Source: Chryseobacterium soldanellicola (GTDB lineage Bacteria > Bacteroidota > Bacteroidia > Flavobacteriales > Weeksellaceae). From it: 64,000 nt of DNA. The DNA lies in the NCBI RefSeq assembly GCF_900100115.1, contig NZ_FNKL01000001.1, forward strand, positions 868,001 to 932,000. Direction: 5' to 3'. Of the stretch, positions 27,575-35,600 are shown piece by piece. Position 1 is the first letter of the stretch. Every line of letters begins with the position of its first letter. Both the position numbers and the translations under genes were made by a program. The notes under the pieces are model-generated. The model had not been told where the DNA came from. It saw nothing but the letters and a program-made list of their open reading frames with translations, and ran no database searches.

Positions 27575-29113
27575 CTACTTTTCAGGCACTACATTATACG
27601 TCGGGTCATCCTGAATATTCACTTCAATAACCGCTTCTGCATTTTTCAACATTTTTCGACAGTCTTCACTTAGATGTCTTAAATGTAATTTTTTATTCTC
27701 CTGAGCATACCTTTTTGATAATTTATCTAAAGCATCAATAGCGCTCATATCGACAATACGGCTTTCTTTAAAATCTATAATTACTTCACCAGGATCATTT
27801 GCAGGATCAAACTTATCTGTAAAAGCCGTCACGGAACCAAAAAATAATGGCCCAAAAATTTCGTAATATTTAATACCATTTTTATCAATATATTTTCTGG
27901 CACGAATTCTTTTCGCATTATCCCATGCAAAAACCAAGGCAGAAATGATAACGCCAACCAAAACAGCCAACGCCAGATTATGCAGAACAATGGTAATTAA
28001 AGCGACAGTCATTCCGACAAAAATATCTGATTTTGGCATTTTATTGACAATTCTAATCGAAACCCATTGAAAAGTACTGATAGCAACCATCATCATAACC
28101 CCAACCAACGCCGCCATCGGAATTTTTTCAATAAAAGGAGCTCCCACTAAAATGATGATTAAAATCATTAATGATGCAATAATTCCTGATAATCTGGCTC
28201 GTGAACCCGCATTTAAATTAACTAAAGTCTGCGCCACCATTGCACAACCTCCCATCCCGCCGAAAAAGCCGTTGGTGATATTGGCAATTCCCTGAGCAAC
28301 AGATTCTTTGTTTGTATTTCCTTTTGAATTGGTAATTGCATCAACCATTGATAAAGTTAAAAGAGATTCAATCAATCCAACTCCGGCCATAATCATAGCA
28401 TAAGGAAAAATAATCTGTAAAGTTTCCAAGGAAAAAGGAATTTTCGGTATATGAAAACTTGGCAGATTTCCACTGATATGCGCAATGTCTGCCACTGTTT
28501 TTGTATTAATTTTAAAACCCAAAACCACTGCAAAAACAATTAAAATAGCCACTAACGAAGCCGGAACAGCTTTTGTGATTTTAGGAAAAAAATAAACAAC
28601 AGCAATCGTCAGAGCCGTCAAACCCAACATTATATATAAGGATGTACCCTGTAGCCAATTAACCATTCCATTTGCGCCAACAATTTTAAACTGCTCGACT
28701 TGAGCCATAAAAATGATGACTGCCAAGCCATTTAAAAAACCGTACATAACAGGTTGTGGAATTAGACGTACAAATTTACCAAGCTTAAAAACGCCGACCA
28801 ATAATTGAAAAATACCCGCCAGAACAACCGTTGCGAAGAGATATTCTATTCCGTGAGATTTTATCAAAGCGATTAATACAACAATCGTAGCTCCCGCGCC
28901 GCCAGAAACCATTCCTGGCCGGCCACCTAAAACCGCAGTTACCAATCCCATCATAAACGCCGCATACAAGCCCGTTAACGGAGAAAGCCCGGCAAGAATC
29001 GCAAACGAAAGAGATTCCGGAATCATCGTCATCGCGACGGTAAAACCTGCAAGAAATTCGTTTTTATAATTTATTTTTTTCGAGAAATCGAATATTTTAA
29101 GAATATGCTCCAT
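27575..29113 (-). CDS. SulP-family anion transporter
   Basis: This 512-residue protein has the SulP layout: membrane core from about 20 to 390 with MIPESLSFAILAGLSPLTGL and GGRPGMVSGGAGATIVVL, then a cytoplasmic STAS domain from about 420 (FKESRIVDMSAIDALDKL). SulP carriers move sulfate, bicarbonate or similar anions, often with sodium or protons. Substrate cannot be told from sequence. It is convergent with nothing and ends in the 400-bp gap before the Ter operon. Confidence 0.9.
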   Translation of the reverse strand: MEHILKIFDFSKKINYKNEFLAGFTVAMTMIPESLSFAILAGLSPLTGLYAAFMMGLVTAVLGGRPGMVSGGAGATIVVLIALIKSHGIEYLFATVVLAGIFQLLVGVFKLGKFVRLIPQPVMYGFLNGLAVIIFMAQVEQFKIVGANGMVNWLQGTSLYIMLGLTALTIAVVYFFPKITKAVPASLVAILIVFAVVLGFKINTKTVADIAHISGNLPSFHIPKIPFSLETLQIIFPYAMIMAGVGLIESLLTLSMVDAITNSKGNTNKESVAQGIANITNGFFGGMGGCAMVAQTLVNLNAGSRARLSGIIASLMILIIILVGAPFIEKIPMAALVGVMMMVAISTFQWVSIRIVNKMPKSDIFVGMTVALITIVLHNLALAVLVGVIISALVFAWDNAKRIRARKYIDKNGIKYYEIFGPLFFGSVTAFTDKFDPANDPGEVIIDFKESRIVDMSAIDALDKLSKRYAQENKKLHLRHLSEDCRKMLKNAEAVIEVNIQDDPTYNVVPEK

Positions 29114-29641
29114 TTAGATTACTCCTACAGGAATTTAATGTTAAATGCAAAGGTATGGAGTTATGTAGTTTTATACAATTTAATTTTTTTCAACAATTAT
29201 TGAAGAATATGTAATTAGAATTTTTTGTATTTAAGCAGAAAATAAATAATATTTATTTCACACAATCGCAGATTTATTGAGTTTAATTTAAACAAATATG
29301 GCTTTTTAACAAAACTTTTCAATTCTATTTTTTGTTTTAAATTTGGAATTTTCTATATTTGGAATCAATAAAAATTAATCATTTTATAATTTTTGACATT
29401 ACTGCAAATAATTTTCAAATAATTATTGAAATGATCAATAAACTTATCTGATTAATAGAAATATCTATAGTATAAAATTACTCTAATTAACTCGGCATAT
29501 ATTTTGTCATTAAAAGAAGAATATACAGGTTAATCATTCAAATAGATTTATTTTTTTAATCAGTTTTTAATTTTGAAATAATTAACCCGTTATTTCCACT
29601 ACAAATTAATTAATAAACACACTAAGGATTACATAATAAAA
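29114..29641. other. AT-rich divergent intergenic region
   Basis: About 530 bp of strongly AT-rich sequence lies between the divergent SulP and HTH genes. A leader string ACACTAAGGAT lies 21 bp before the HTH ATG. I see no ORF of note and no hairpin comparable to those downstream. Confidence 0.5.
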
Positions 29642-30067
29642 ATGTTATACAAAGAAATACATATCGGACAATTTATTAAAGAAAGAGTTGACGAAAAGGG
29701 AATTGCGATAGAAAGAATCTGTAATTTTTTAAATCAGGACGAAGAAGCTGTTGAAAACACTTACAGCAGTAAATCAATAGACACAGAAGTACTCTTACGT
29801 TGGAGCAAGCTTTTGGAATATGACTTTTTCAGATTGTATAGCTCGCATCTTATTTTATATTCCCCACCTTCGGCTGTTAATAAAAATGCTCAGAAATCGG
29901 ATAAAATTCCCTATTTCAGAAAAAATATTTATACCCAGGAAATCAAGGAATTTATTATCAAAAGAATACAGTCCGGAGAAATGACTCAAAATGATGTGGT
30001 AAGAGAATATTCCATCCCTAAAAGTACGCTTCACAGATGGTTGCAAAAAATTGATGACATTAATTAA
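29642..30067 (+). CDS. HTH protein, transposase-like DNA-binding domain
   Basis: The 141-residue protein has a C-terminal helix-turn-helix (MTQNDVVREYSIPKSTLHRW, about 115-134) of the kind seen in transposase and Hin-like proteins, and an N-terminal region (IKERVDEKGIAIERICNFL) that resembles an XRE-like helix set. No DDE catalytic domain follows, so it is more likely a regulator than a transposase. It is followed 11 bp later by another small HTH gene and then by the repeated small-RNA-like blocks. Confidence 0.75.
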   Translation: MLYKEIHIGQFIKERVDEKGIAIERICNFLNQDEEAVENTYSSKSIDTEVLLRWSKLLEYDFFRLYSSHLILYSPPSAVNKNAQKSDKIPYFRKNIYTQEIKEFIIKRIQSGEMTQNDVVREYSIPKSTLHRWLQKIDDIN

Positions 30068-30078
30068 AGCAATATCTT

Positions 30079-30420
30079 ATGAGACCGAATTACGCCAAAA
30101 TTTATCAGGATATGCTGAAAATGGAGCATCCTGAAAAGCTTAAAGATCCAAAAATAAAAGAGCTTTTAAAGAGTTTAAACACTACGGAGGACGTTTTAAA
30201 TTTTAACGAAAAAATATTCAAGCAATCGAAAGAAAGCCTGAAAAACAATCAAAAACTAAAAACTTATGATAAAAAAACAATGCTTAAGCTACTACAGTAC
30301 CAAAAAAAGCACGGCTTTTCTACCAGTCATATGTCGCGAAAATACAAAATAAGCAGAACTACAATTGCAAAATGGAAAAAAACATTTGAAGAAGAAATTG
30401 AAACAGAATCCGGTAAATAA
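30079..30420 (+). CDS. small HTH protein, partner of the preceding gene
   Basis: The 113-residue protein ends with a helix-turn-helix, STSHMSRKYKISRTTIAKWK (about 85-104), followed by a basic and acidic tail. The N-terminal half is helical with no known motif. It is cotranscribed with the 29642 gene. The stop codon lies within the loop of a terminator hairpin. Confidence 0.75.
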   Translation: MRPNYAKIYQDMLKMEHPEKLKDPKIKELLKSLNTTEDVLNFNEKIFKQSKESLKNNQKLKTYDKKTMLKLLQYQKKHGFSTSHMSRKYKISRTTIAKWKKTFEEEIETESGK

Positions 30421-30440
30421 TTTACCGGATTTTTATTTTT
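30407..30440 (+). terminator. HTH operon terminator
   Basis: AATCCGGTAAA and TTTACCGGATT form an 11-bp stem; the TAA stop of the gene is the loop. A T-rich run follows. Confidence 0.85.
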
Positions 30441-30646
30441 AAAGTTTATTCTAATTTATCAATTATCAGAAATTGTTTTCTGACTCATATTAAACACCAT
30501 ATTTAAAAAATTCATTAATATTTCTCGTTATAAAACTAGGATTTATTAAAAAATTCAGCCACATTCAATGCAATTTAAATATAAATCCGGCAAACTCAGA
30601 TACTAAAACAAATTTAAACAACTAATTGACAAGCACTTAAGCAAAA

Positions 30647-30704
30647 ATAGTATATGAATGGTATGCTATTTTTTTTGTGTTTTGATGGAATATGCTTCTC
30701 TTTG
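30647..30704 (+). promoter_or_regulatory. block 1 inverted repeat and promoter
   Basis: AATAGTATA/TATGCTATT inverted repeat is followed by TTTG (30674-30677), a 19-nt spacer and TCTCTTTG (30697-30704). This is the TTTG-N19-TAnnTTTG architecture with one mismatch. It is repeated at three other places downstream. Confidence 0.65.
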
Positions 30705-30710
30705 CAGCAG

Positions 30711-30984
30711 TAAATCAAACAAATCATTTGAAGAAATAAATTAACACAAATGGTAAATAAGAAAAAAAATTAGCATTCAAATGAGATTTCAGATTGGTTT
30801 GACAAGTTGATTTGATAGATTTACTAAAAACACAAATGATGAAAAATTTACCGGGTAGTATTTTCCCTGATTTATCCGGTATTTTTTTAAACATGCAAGC
30901 AACAGCATTCCCCGAGCTTTTGCAATTTAATACACAATGATGAAATTAATAGTAGAAAGATTAAGTATCGGTCTACTATTTTTT
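30711..30984 (+). ncRNA. candidate small RNA, block 1
   Basis: The unit runs from the inferred start about 7 nt after the -7 box to a terminator, AATAGTAGA/TCTACTATT plus T-run (30948-30984). Inside, GCAACAGC (30899-30906) and GCTTTTGC (30916-30923) form a stem with one mismatch and the loop ATTCCCCGA. An earlier hairpin (ACCGG at 30850, CCGGT at 30876) followed by a T-run may stop some transcripts. A 34-residue frame beginning MMKNLPGSIF spans 30836-30940, so coding capacity is not excluded. Confidence 0.45.
30836..30940 (+). CDS. possible 34-residue peptide in block 1
   Basis: The frame starts at ACACAAATGATG, a start context repeated in the other blocks, begins MMKNLPGSIFPDLSG and ends at a TGA overlapping the next ATGATGAAA. 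It is not conserved in length in other blocks, where the frames are much shorter, which argues against a conserved peptide. Confidence 0.2.
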   Translation: MMKNLPGSIFPDLSGIFLNMQATAFPELLQFNTQ

Positions 30985-31104
30985 ATTTAAACATTAATTA
31001 TTAAAATCTAACATTAATTATCTATTTTTAAAGTAAATTATTTTATATTTAATTATAAAATGATTAAATCACTAATAATATTGTGTATTTAAAAATAAGT
31101 ATTC

Positions 31105-31112
31105 TATTTTTG
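31105..31112 (+). promoter_or_regulatory. TPR-HTH gene 1 -7 box
   Basis: TATTTTTG fits TAnnTTTG, with a TTG at 31081-31083 upstream. The predicted leader is about 50 nt and holds the loop hairpin at 31145-31167. Confidence 0.55.
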
Positions 31113-31144
31113 TACTCATAAAATTTCAGACACAAGTCATAAAA

Positions 31145-31167
31145 TAGCTTTAACGGGGCGAAAGTTA
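31145..31167 (+). promoter_or_regulatory. leader hairpin of TPR-HTH gene 1 with GGGGC loop
   Basis: TAGCTTT (31145-31151) pairs with AAAGTTA (31161-31167), one pair being G-U, around the loop AACGGGGCG. The ATG is 3 nt further on. The loop is complementary to C-rich loops in the neighbouring blocks: CGCCCC in block 4 (6 nt) and CCCCG in block 1 (5 nt). Confidence 0.7.
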
Positions 31168-31170
31168 CGC

Positions 31171-32691
31171 ATGATTAAAAAAATTATTTTCAAAAATAGC
31201 TTACTGCTATTTACTTTCTTGATATCAAACTTTGCTGTTTGTCAAAAAAATCAGTTTTCAGATATTGATGACTTATTAAATGAATCATCAAAAAAATTCA
31301 AGCAACATAATGATATTGATGCTTTAAAATATGCACAAAAAGCTAATATTTTATCAAAAAAAACAGGAAATTCAGAAAGAATTGCAAAAAGTAATTATAG
31401 AATAGCAAGTTCTCTGGCATCATTATTATTACAAAAACAAAGTCTTTATTATATAGAAAAGGCTGAGAAAGAGCCTTATACAAAAAAAGACATCATTCTT
31501 CAAGCTTTGCTAAAAGAGATTAAGTCTTACAACTATTACACCTTAGAATTAAAATCACAGGGAAAAAAAGAGATGTCAGACATTTTGAGGCTTCTTTCTC
31601 AAAAAAAAGATACCGCTTCTTTAAGAGTTTTATTTCGAACTTACGGAAATATAGGCAACGTTTATTTTGATAACAATAAGCTTGATTCTGCTGATTTTTA
31701 TTACAAATTAAGTATTAATTTAATAAAAGGTTTTCCTGAAAATGAAGTTACAAGAGAAATGTCTAACACATACATTGCTTTAGGTAACTTTCAATTAAAG
31801 AAAAAAAACAGTGATTCTGCATTATACTATTTTCAAAAAGCCTATGAAATAAATAAAAAGTATAATAAACCGGAAGAATTTTTATCTTTTTTAGTCTACG
31901 GAAATTATTATAAAGAGCAAAAGGAATATCTAAAAGCATTAAATTATTACTTTAAAGCATTGGAAAAAATGCAGAAAAATACTGTTTCAATACTGCCTCA
32001 CAGAGATATCTACAGTTCTATAGCAGAATGTTACGGCTATCTGAACCAAAAAGATCTTCAAAAAAAGTATCAAGATTTATTTACTGAAAAAGAAAATAAA
32101 GCGCTCGCCGAAAAAAGTAAAAATATAGATTATGCTCTGAATAATATTTTGAACGATAAACAGGAAGAATATACAGAATTTCAACAAAGAAAATATGTTT
32201 GGATTTCTATAAGTATCTTATTATTATTAATAATATTCTTTTATTTTTATAAGCTTTTAAGAGAAAAACTGCAACATAAAGAATATATTCTTACCGAAAT
32301 AAACAGTAATTTGGATGAAAAAGAAAAAATTATTACTGAAAAGCATATAGAAACAGAAGAATTACAATCAAAAGTAAACGATAACTATAATGAAATTATT
32401 GAATTAGCAAAAAATAATGATCCATTATTTTATCCTCGTTTTCAGGAAATTTATCCGGATTTTCAAAAAAAATTAATGGAGATAAGTCCAACTTTAAGGA
32501 CTTCAGAACTTATTTTATGTGCCTATACATTTTTAGGATTTACCATTAAGGATGTTGCAGATTATACATTTAAATCAATAAATACGATTCGAAACAGAAA
32601 ACAAAATTTAAGAAAAAAATTCAACTTGCCGACTGAGCTAGATTTGGGAATTTGGTTAAGAAATTTAATTGAAAAGACGCGAGACAAATAA
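31171..32691 (+). CDS. TPR-transmembrane-HTH regulator, paralog 1
   Basis: The 506-residue protein has a signal peptide (ending near FAVCQ), a TPR region (about 40-320), one membrane segment (about 342-363, YVWISISILLLLIIFFYFYK), a coiled coil and a C-terminal LuxR-like helix-turn-helix (CAYTFLGFTIKDVADYTFKS then INTIRNRKQNLRKKF). TPRs would face the periplasm and the DNA-binding part the cytoplasm, so it can pass a periplasmic signal to transcription directly. A close paralog follows at 33224. The ligand is unknown. Confidence 0.8.
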   Translation: MIKKIIFKNSLLLFTFLISNFAVCQKNQFSDIDDLLNESSKKFKQHNDIDALKYAQKANILSKKTGNSERIAKSNYRIASSLASLLLQKQSLYYIEKAEKEPYTKKDIILQALLKEIKSYNYYTLELKSQGKKEMSDILRLLSQKKDTASLRVLFRTYGNIGNVYFDNNKLDSADFYYKLSINLIKGFPENEVTREMSNTYIALGNFQLKKKNSDSALYYFQKAYEINKKYNKPEEFLSFLVYGNYYKEQKEYLKALNYYFKALEKMQKNTVSILPHRDIYSSIAECYGYLNQKDLQKKYQDLFTEKENKALAEKSKNIDYALNNILNDKQEEYTEFQQRKYVWISISILLLLIIFFYFYKLLREKLQHKEYILTEINSNLDEKEKIITEKHIETEELQSKVNDNYNEIIELAKNNDPLFYPRFQEIYPDFQKKLMEISPTLRTSELILCAYTFLGFTIKDVADYTFKSINTIRNRKQNLRKKFNLPTELDLGIWLRNLIEKTRDK

Positions 32692-32722
32692 ATATATAAC
32701 TAAATATCAACAACTTAAACAA

Positions 32723-32781
32723 AGTAGTATATCAATGGTATGCTACTTTTTTTGTGTTTTCATGAAATTTGCTTCTCTTTG
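32723..32781 (+). promoter_or_regulatory. block 2 inverted repeat and promoter
   Basis: AGTAGTATA (32723-32731) and TATGCTACT (32739-32747) flank TCAATGG and are followed by a T-run, so the element can end transcription of the upstream regulator. TTTG (32751-32754), 19 nt and TCTCTTTG (32774-32781) form a promoter whose -33 box overlaps the end of the T-run. Confidence 0.7.
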
Positions 32782-32787
32782 CATCAG

Positions 32788-33045
32788 TAAGTCAAACAAA
32801 TCATTTGATGAAATTAATTAACACAAATGACGTAAAATGTAAAAATGAAAAACAAAGTAAAAACACAAATGATGACTATTCAAATGGTTTGTACGATTTA
32901 CGCAAAACACAAATGATGAGAAAATATACTTAATAACATTGCCCCAAAAATGTATTCAGTATTTTTCTAAAAACACAAATGATGAAATTAATAGCGGTGA
33001 AATAATATCCATATTCGATATTACTTTTACTGCTATTATTTTTTT
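32788..33045 (+). ncRNA. candidate small RNA, block 2
   Basis: The unit ends in a strong terminator at 32990-33045: about 20 paired bases with one bulge, AATATC/GATATT at the tip and a run of seven T. At 32936-32953 ACATT/AATGT closes the loop GCCCCAAA. TTGCCCC can pair over 7 nt with GGGGCAA before the second regulator gene. Confidence 0.5.
32808..32933 (+). CDS. possible 41-residue peptide in block 2
   Basis: The frame begins MKLINTNDVKCKNE, hydrophilic and without export features. The block 3 copy begins MKLINTNDKKSKNE but stops after 22 residues, and the block 1 copy lacks the ATG. The shared first eight residues may reflect RNA-level conservation. Confidence 0.25.
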   Translation: MKLINTNDVKCKNEKQSKNTNDDYSNGLYDLRKTQMMRKYT

Positions 33046-33158
33046 GTTTTTAAGTTTAAAAATTAAATACATAATTTATTTTCATAAAAATAAATCCATC
33101 AAAACAAAAAAATAAATTAAAATAGAAAATATTTGAATTATTTTTAAAATTAACGCCT

Positions 33159-33166
33159 TATTTTTG
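33159..33166 (+). promoter_or_regulatory. TPR-HTH gene 2 -7 box
   Basis: TATTTTTG matches the same box of the first paralog. TTTG at 33132-33135 is 23 nt upstream, longer than usual. Confidence 0.45.
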
Positions 33167-33200
33167 TTGTGTTAATATTTTTCAAATTAATATATTACAA

Positions 33201-33221
33201 TAACTTTAAGGGGCAAAGTTA
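33201..33221 (+). promoter_or_regulatory. leader hairpin of TPR-HTH gene 2 with GGGGC loop
   Basis: TAACTTT (33201-33207) pairs perfectly with AAAGTTA (33215-33221) around the loop AAGGGGC, 2 nt before the ATG. GGGGCA is the exact complement of the TGCCCC loop of block 3; GGGGCAA matches TTGCCCC of block 2. The AAGGGG also looks like a ribosome-binding sequence that pairing would mask. Confidence 0.75.
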
Positions 33222-33223
33222 AT

Positions 33224-34726
33224 ATGAGTAAAACAACATTTTTTATTAGAAATAGCATTATTGGGTTATTTCTTTTATATTCAAATTTGGCAATCTGTCA
33301 AACTTCTTCAATAAAAGAAATTGATAATTTATTGCAAAAAGCTGAAAACAGCCGGAAGAAATTTAAAAATCTTGATCAATTAGATTATGCAAAAAAAGCC
33401 AGCGTTTTAGCAGAAAAATCAAATAATTCTCAAAAAATAGCTGAAAGTTACTGTAAAATTGCAGAAGCTCTGTTTTTCTTAGAGCTTCAAAAACAAAGTT
33501 TATCCTATATTAATAAGGCTTCTCAACAGCCTTATACCAAAACCAGCAAGCTTTTGCAGGCCCAACTTAAAGAAGTAAAGGCTTTCAATTATTACACGCT
33601 CGGTATGGTCTCACAATTCGACAGAGAATTACCTGCAATTACGCATCTTTTAAAGGGCCGAAATGATGAAACTTCACTTAAGTTACTTCAAAAAACTTAT
33701 TTAAATATTGGTGCAAGCAAGCCGGATTCTGCATTATATTATTCAAAGCTTTGTTATGAGACATTAAAAAAAATACCTGAAAAAGATGTTCATTTAGAAT
33801 TATCTGATCTTTATAAATATTTAGGAACGTATTTTCTCGAAAAAAAATCTGATTCTGCTTTATTCTACTTTAAAAAAAGTCTTTCTGTAAATCAGAAATA
33901 TAAGGATCCTGTTCTTTTTCTCGATTATACAAAATTTGGAGATTATTACGCGGCAAAAAAGCAGTATCCTGAAGCAATTGACTATTACAAGAAGGCTATA
34001 CAAAATATAAAGGAACAGTCGATCGCCCCGTATCATTTTGTGAATAATGAGCTTTACCAAAAAATTTCAGACCTATATGGAAAATCAGGTGATACGAAGC
34101 AACAAAAAGAGTATAAAAATAAATTTTCTGAGCTTCAAAAAAAATTAATTACCAAACAAGCCAAAAATGTAGACTATGCTCTTAATGTTATTTTAAAAGA
34201 CAAAAATGATGAATTTATTACTACACAAAATAAAAATTACTTATTTATTTTAATTGGTATTATTATTCTTATAATCATCCTTTTTATAACGTATAGACTG
34301 TTGAGAAAAAATATACATCAGAAAGAAGCTGTTCTTAATGAAGCAAATACTGTTTTACAACAAAAAGATGAGCTTATTTCACAAAAAAATATGGAAACCA
34401 CTGAGCTTCAACAAAAAGTAAATAATGCTTATGAGGAAGTTATAAAACTTGCAAAAGATAATGATCCTTCATTTTATTTCAGGTTTCAGGAGGTTTACCC
34501 TGAATTTCAGAAAAAATTAAGGGAAATCAATCCCAGTCTCAGAACATCCGAATTAATTCTTTGTGCATATACATTTTTGGGATTTACAATAAAAGACATT
34601 GCAGATTATACCTACAAATCTGTAAATACTATTCGTAACAGAAAACAAAACCTTAGGAAAAAGTTTAGCATTCCTACAGAGCAGAATATGGAATTTTGGT
34701 TAAATAATTTAATTAAGCCAAAATAA
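33224..34726 (+). CDS. TPR-transmembrane-HTH regulator, paralog 2
   Basis: The 500-residue paralog has the same order: signal peptide (to about residue 25, NLAICQ), TPR units, membrane segment (about 339-360, LFILIGIIILIIILFITYRLL shortened here to FILIGIIILIIILFITYR), coiled coil and HTH (CAYTFLGFTIKDIADYTYKS). The C-terminal third is nearly identical to paralog 1, while the TPR region is more divergent, as expected if the two sense different ligands but share a DNA target. Confidence 0.8.
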   Translation: MSKTTFFIRNSIIGLFLLYSNLAICQTSSIKEIDNLLQKAENSRKKFKNLDQLDYAKKASVLAEKSNNSQKIAESYCKIAEALFFLELQKQSLSYINKASQQPYTKTSKLLQAQLKEVKAFNYYTLGMVSQFDRELPAITHLLKGRNDETSLKLLQKTYLNIGASKPDSALYYSKLCYETLKKIPEKDVHLELSDLYKYLGTYFLEKKSDSALFYFKKSLSVNQKYKDPVLFLDYTKFGDYYAAKKQYPEAIDYYKKAIQNIKEQSIAPYHFVNNELYQKISDLYGKSGDTKQQKEYKNKFSELQKKLITKQAKNVDYALNVILKDKNDEFITTQNKNYLFILIGIIILIIILFITYRLLRKNIHQKEAVLNEANTVLQQKDELISQKNMETTELQQKVNNAYEEVIKLAKDNDPSFYFRFQEVYPEFQKKLREINPSLRTSELILCAYTFLGFTIKDIADYTYKSVNTIRNRKQNLRKKFSIPTEQNMEFWLNNLIKPK

Positions 34727-34767
34727 CAATAAAATTTAAACAACTAGTTTTCAACAATTTAAACAAA

Positions 34768-34826
34768 AGTAGTATACAGATGGTATACTACTTTTTTTGT
34801 GTTTTCACGAAATTTGTTTCTCTTTG
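34768..34826 (+). promoter_or_regulatory. block 3 inverted repeat and promoter
   Basis: AGTAGTATA (34768-34776) and TATACTACT (34784-34792) are perfect complements, followed by a T-run. TTTG (34796-34799), 19 nt, TCTCTTTG (34819-34826) form the promoter. The compensated pair relative to block 2 (A-T for G-T) supports the hairpin. Confidence 0.7.
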
Positions 34827-34852
34827 CTACAGTAATTCAAACAAATCATTTG

Positions 34853-34921
34853 ATGAAATTAATTAACACAAATGATAAAAAAAGTAAAAATGAAACATAC
34901 GTAAATGATGATTCAAATTGA
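34853..34921 (+). CDS. possible 22-residue peptide in block 3
   Basis: This frame aligns with the first part of the block 2 frame (MKLINTND shared) and stops early. It is listed for comparison only. Confidence 0.15.
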   Translation: MKLINTNDKKSKNETYVNDDSN

Positions 34922-35119
34922 TTTGAAAGTTTTACTAAAACACAATGATAAAATAGGGTCTCCAGGTAGATTTGCCCCAATTTACCAGAGATCTCAAAGG
35001 AGGGAAAGTATCTGCAGAGTGCCCCAAATGTAGATACAGCCTAAACACACAATGATGAAGAATTAATAATTACAAGGTAATATTACATCCTTATTGCTTT
35101 GTTTATGTTATTAAAACTG

Positions 35120-35148
35120 AAGACTCTAAATTTTAGAGTCTTTTTTAT
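35120..35148 (+). terminator. block 3 terminator
   Basis: AAGACTCTAAA and TTTAGAGTCTT form a stem followed by TTTTTTATTTTT. Confidence 0.75.
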
Positions 35149-35233
35149 TTTTATCAATCTTACTTTTTATTTCCTATTTTTAAAACAAACTACTAAAAAT
35201 TAAACGATTAATCTTCAGTAAGTTACTTAAAAC

Positions 35234-35290
35234 TAGTATATCAATGGTATGCCCGTTTTTTGGTTTATGCGGAGATTTTCGTTCTCTTTG
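35234..35290 (+). promoter_or_regulatory. block 4 degenerate inverted repeat and promoter
   Basis: CTAGTATATCAATGGTATGC keeps the core but the right arm is broken (CCC). TTTG (35259-35262), a 20-nt spacer and TCTCTTTG (35283-35290) follow. Confidence 0.55.
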
Positions 35291-35496
35291 CATCAGAAAA
35301 TTTAAGTCAGGGGTTTTAGAGATTCAAACACAATGATGAAAAGTTTATTAAGAAATAACGCCCCTTATTTCTGATAAACAAAACACTAATAAGGAATATT
35401 GCAAAATTAATATAGAACCTGATTTAAATTTTACTAAAATGATAAATTTTTGATTTTGATAAGCTGAACGTTTTTCAATTTCAATGAAAGCACACG

Positions 35497-35595
35497 ATGA
35501 AAAAAATTATTAAAGAAATGGCAATATTTTATTGTATTGCCTTTTCTTTTACTTTTTCAGTTCAAAATAGAACATTCAATTTTAATATTTTATAA
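35497..35595 (+). CDS. possible 32-residue hydrophobic peptide, maybe a gene remnant
   Basis: The frame begins MKKIIKEMAIFYCIAFSF and is signal-peptide-like, similar in character to the starts of the two TPR-HTH proteins. It lies where a third regulator gene would be expected after a block and ends just before the block 4 terminator. It may be a decayed third copy or a small membrane peptide. Confidence 0.3.
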   Translation: MKKIIKEMAIFYCIAFSFTFSVQNRTFNFNIL

Positions 35596-35600
35596 TAGGG

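Larger units (their letters stand above)
34833..35148 (+). ncRNA. candidate small RNA, block 3
   Basis: At 34965-34986 GGTAGATT and AATTTACC form an 8-bp stem with the loop TGCCCC, the exact complement of GGGGCA before regulator gene 2. A second GTGCCCC occurs near 35020. The unit probably ends at AAGACTCTA/TAGAGTCTT with a T-run (35120-35148). No full-size protein gene follows it. Confidence 0.5.

Noticed and set aside
29642..30420. insertion sequence
   Set aside because: The two HTH proteins lack a catalytic domain and no terminal inverted repeats or target duplication were seen.
30640..35300. CRISPR array
   Set aside because: The repeated blocks are few, several hundred bases long, diverged and separated by genes; no short regular spacers exist.
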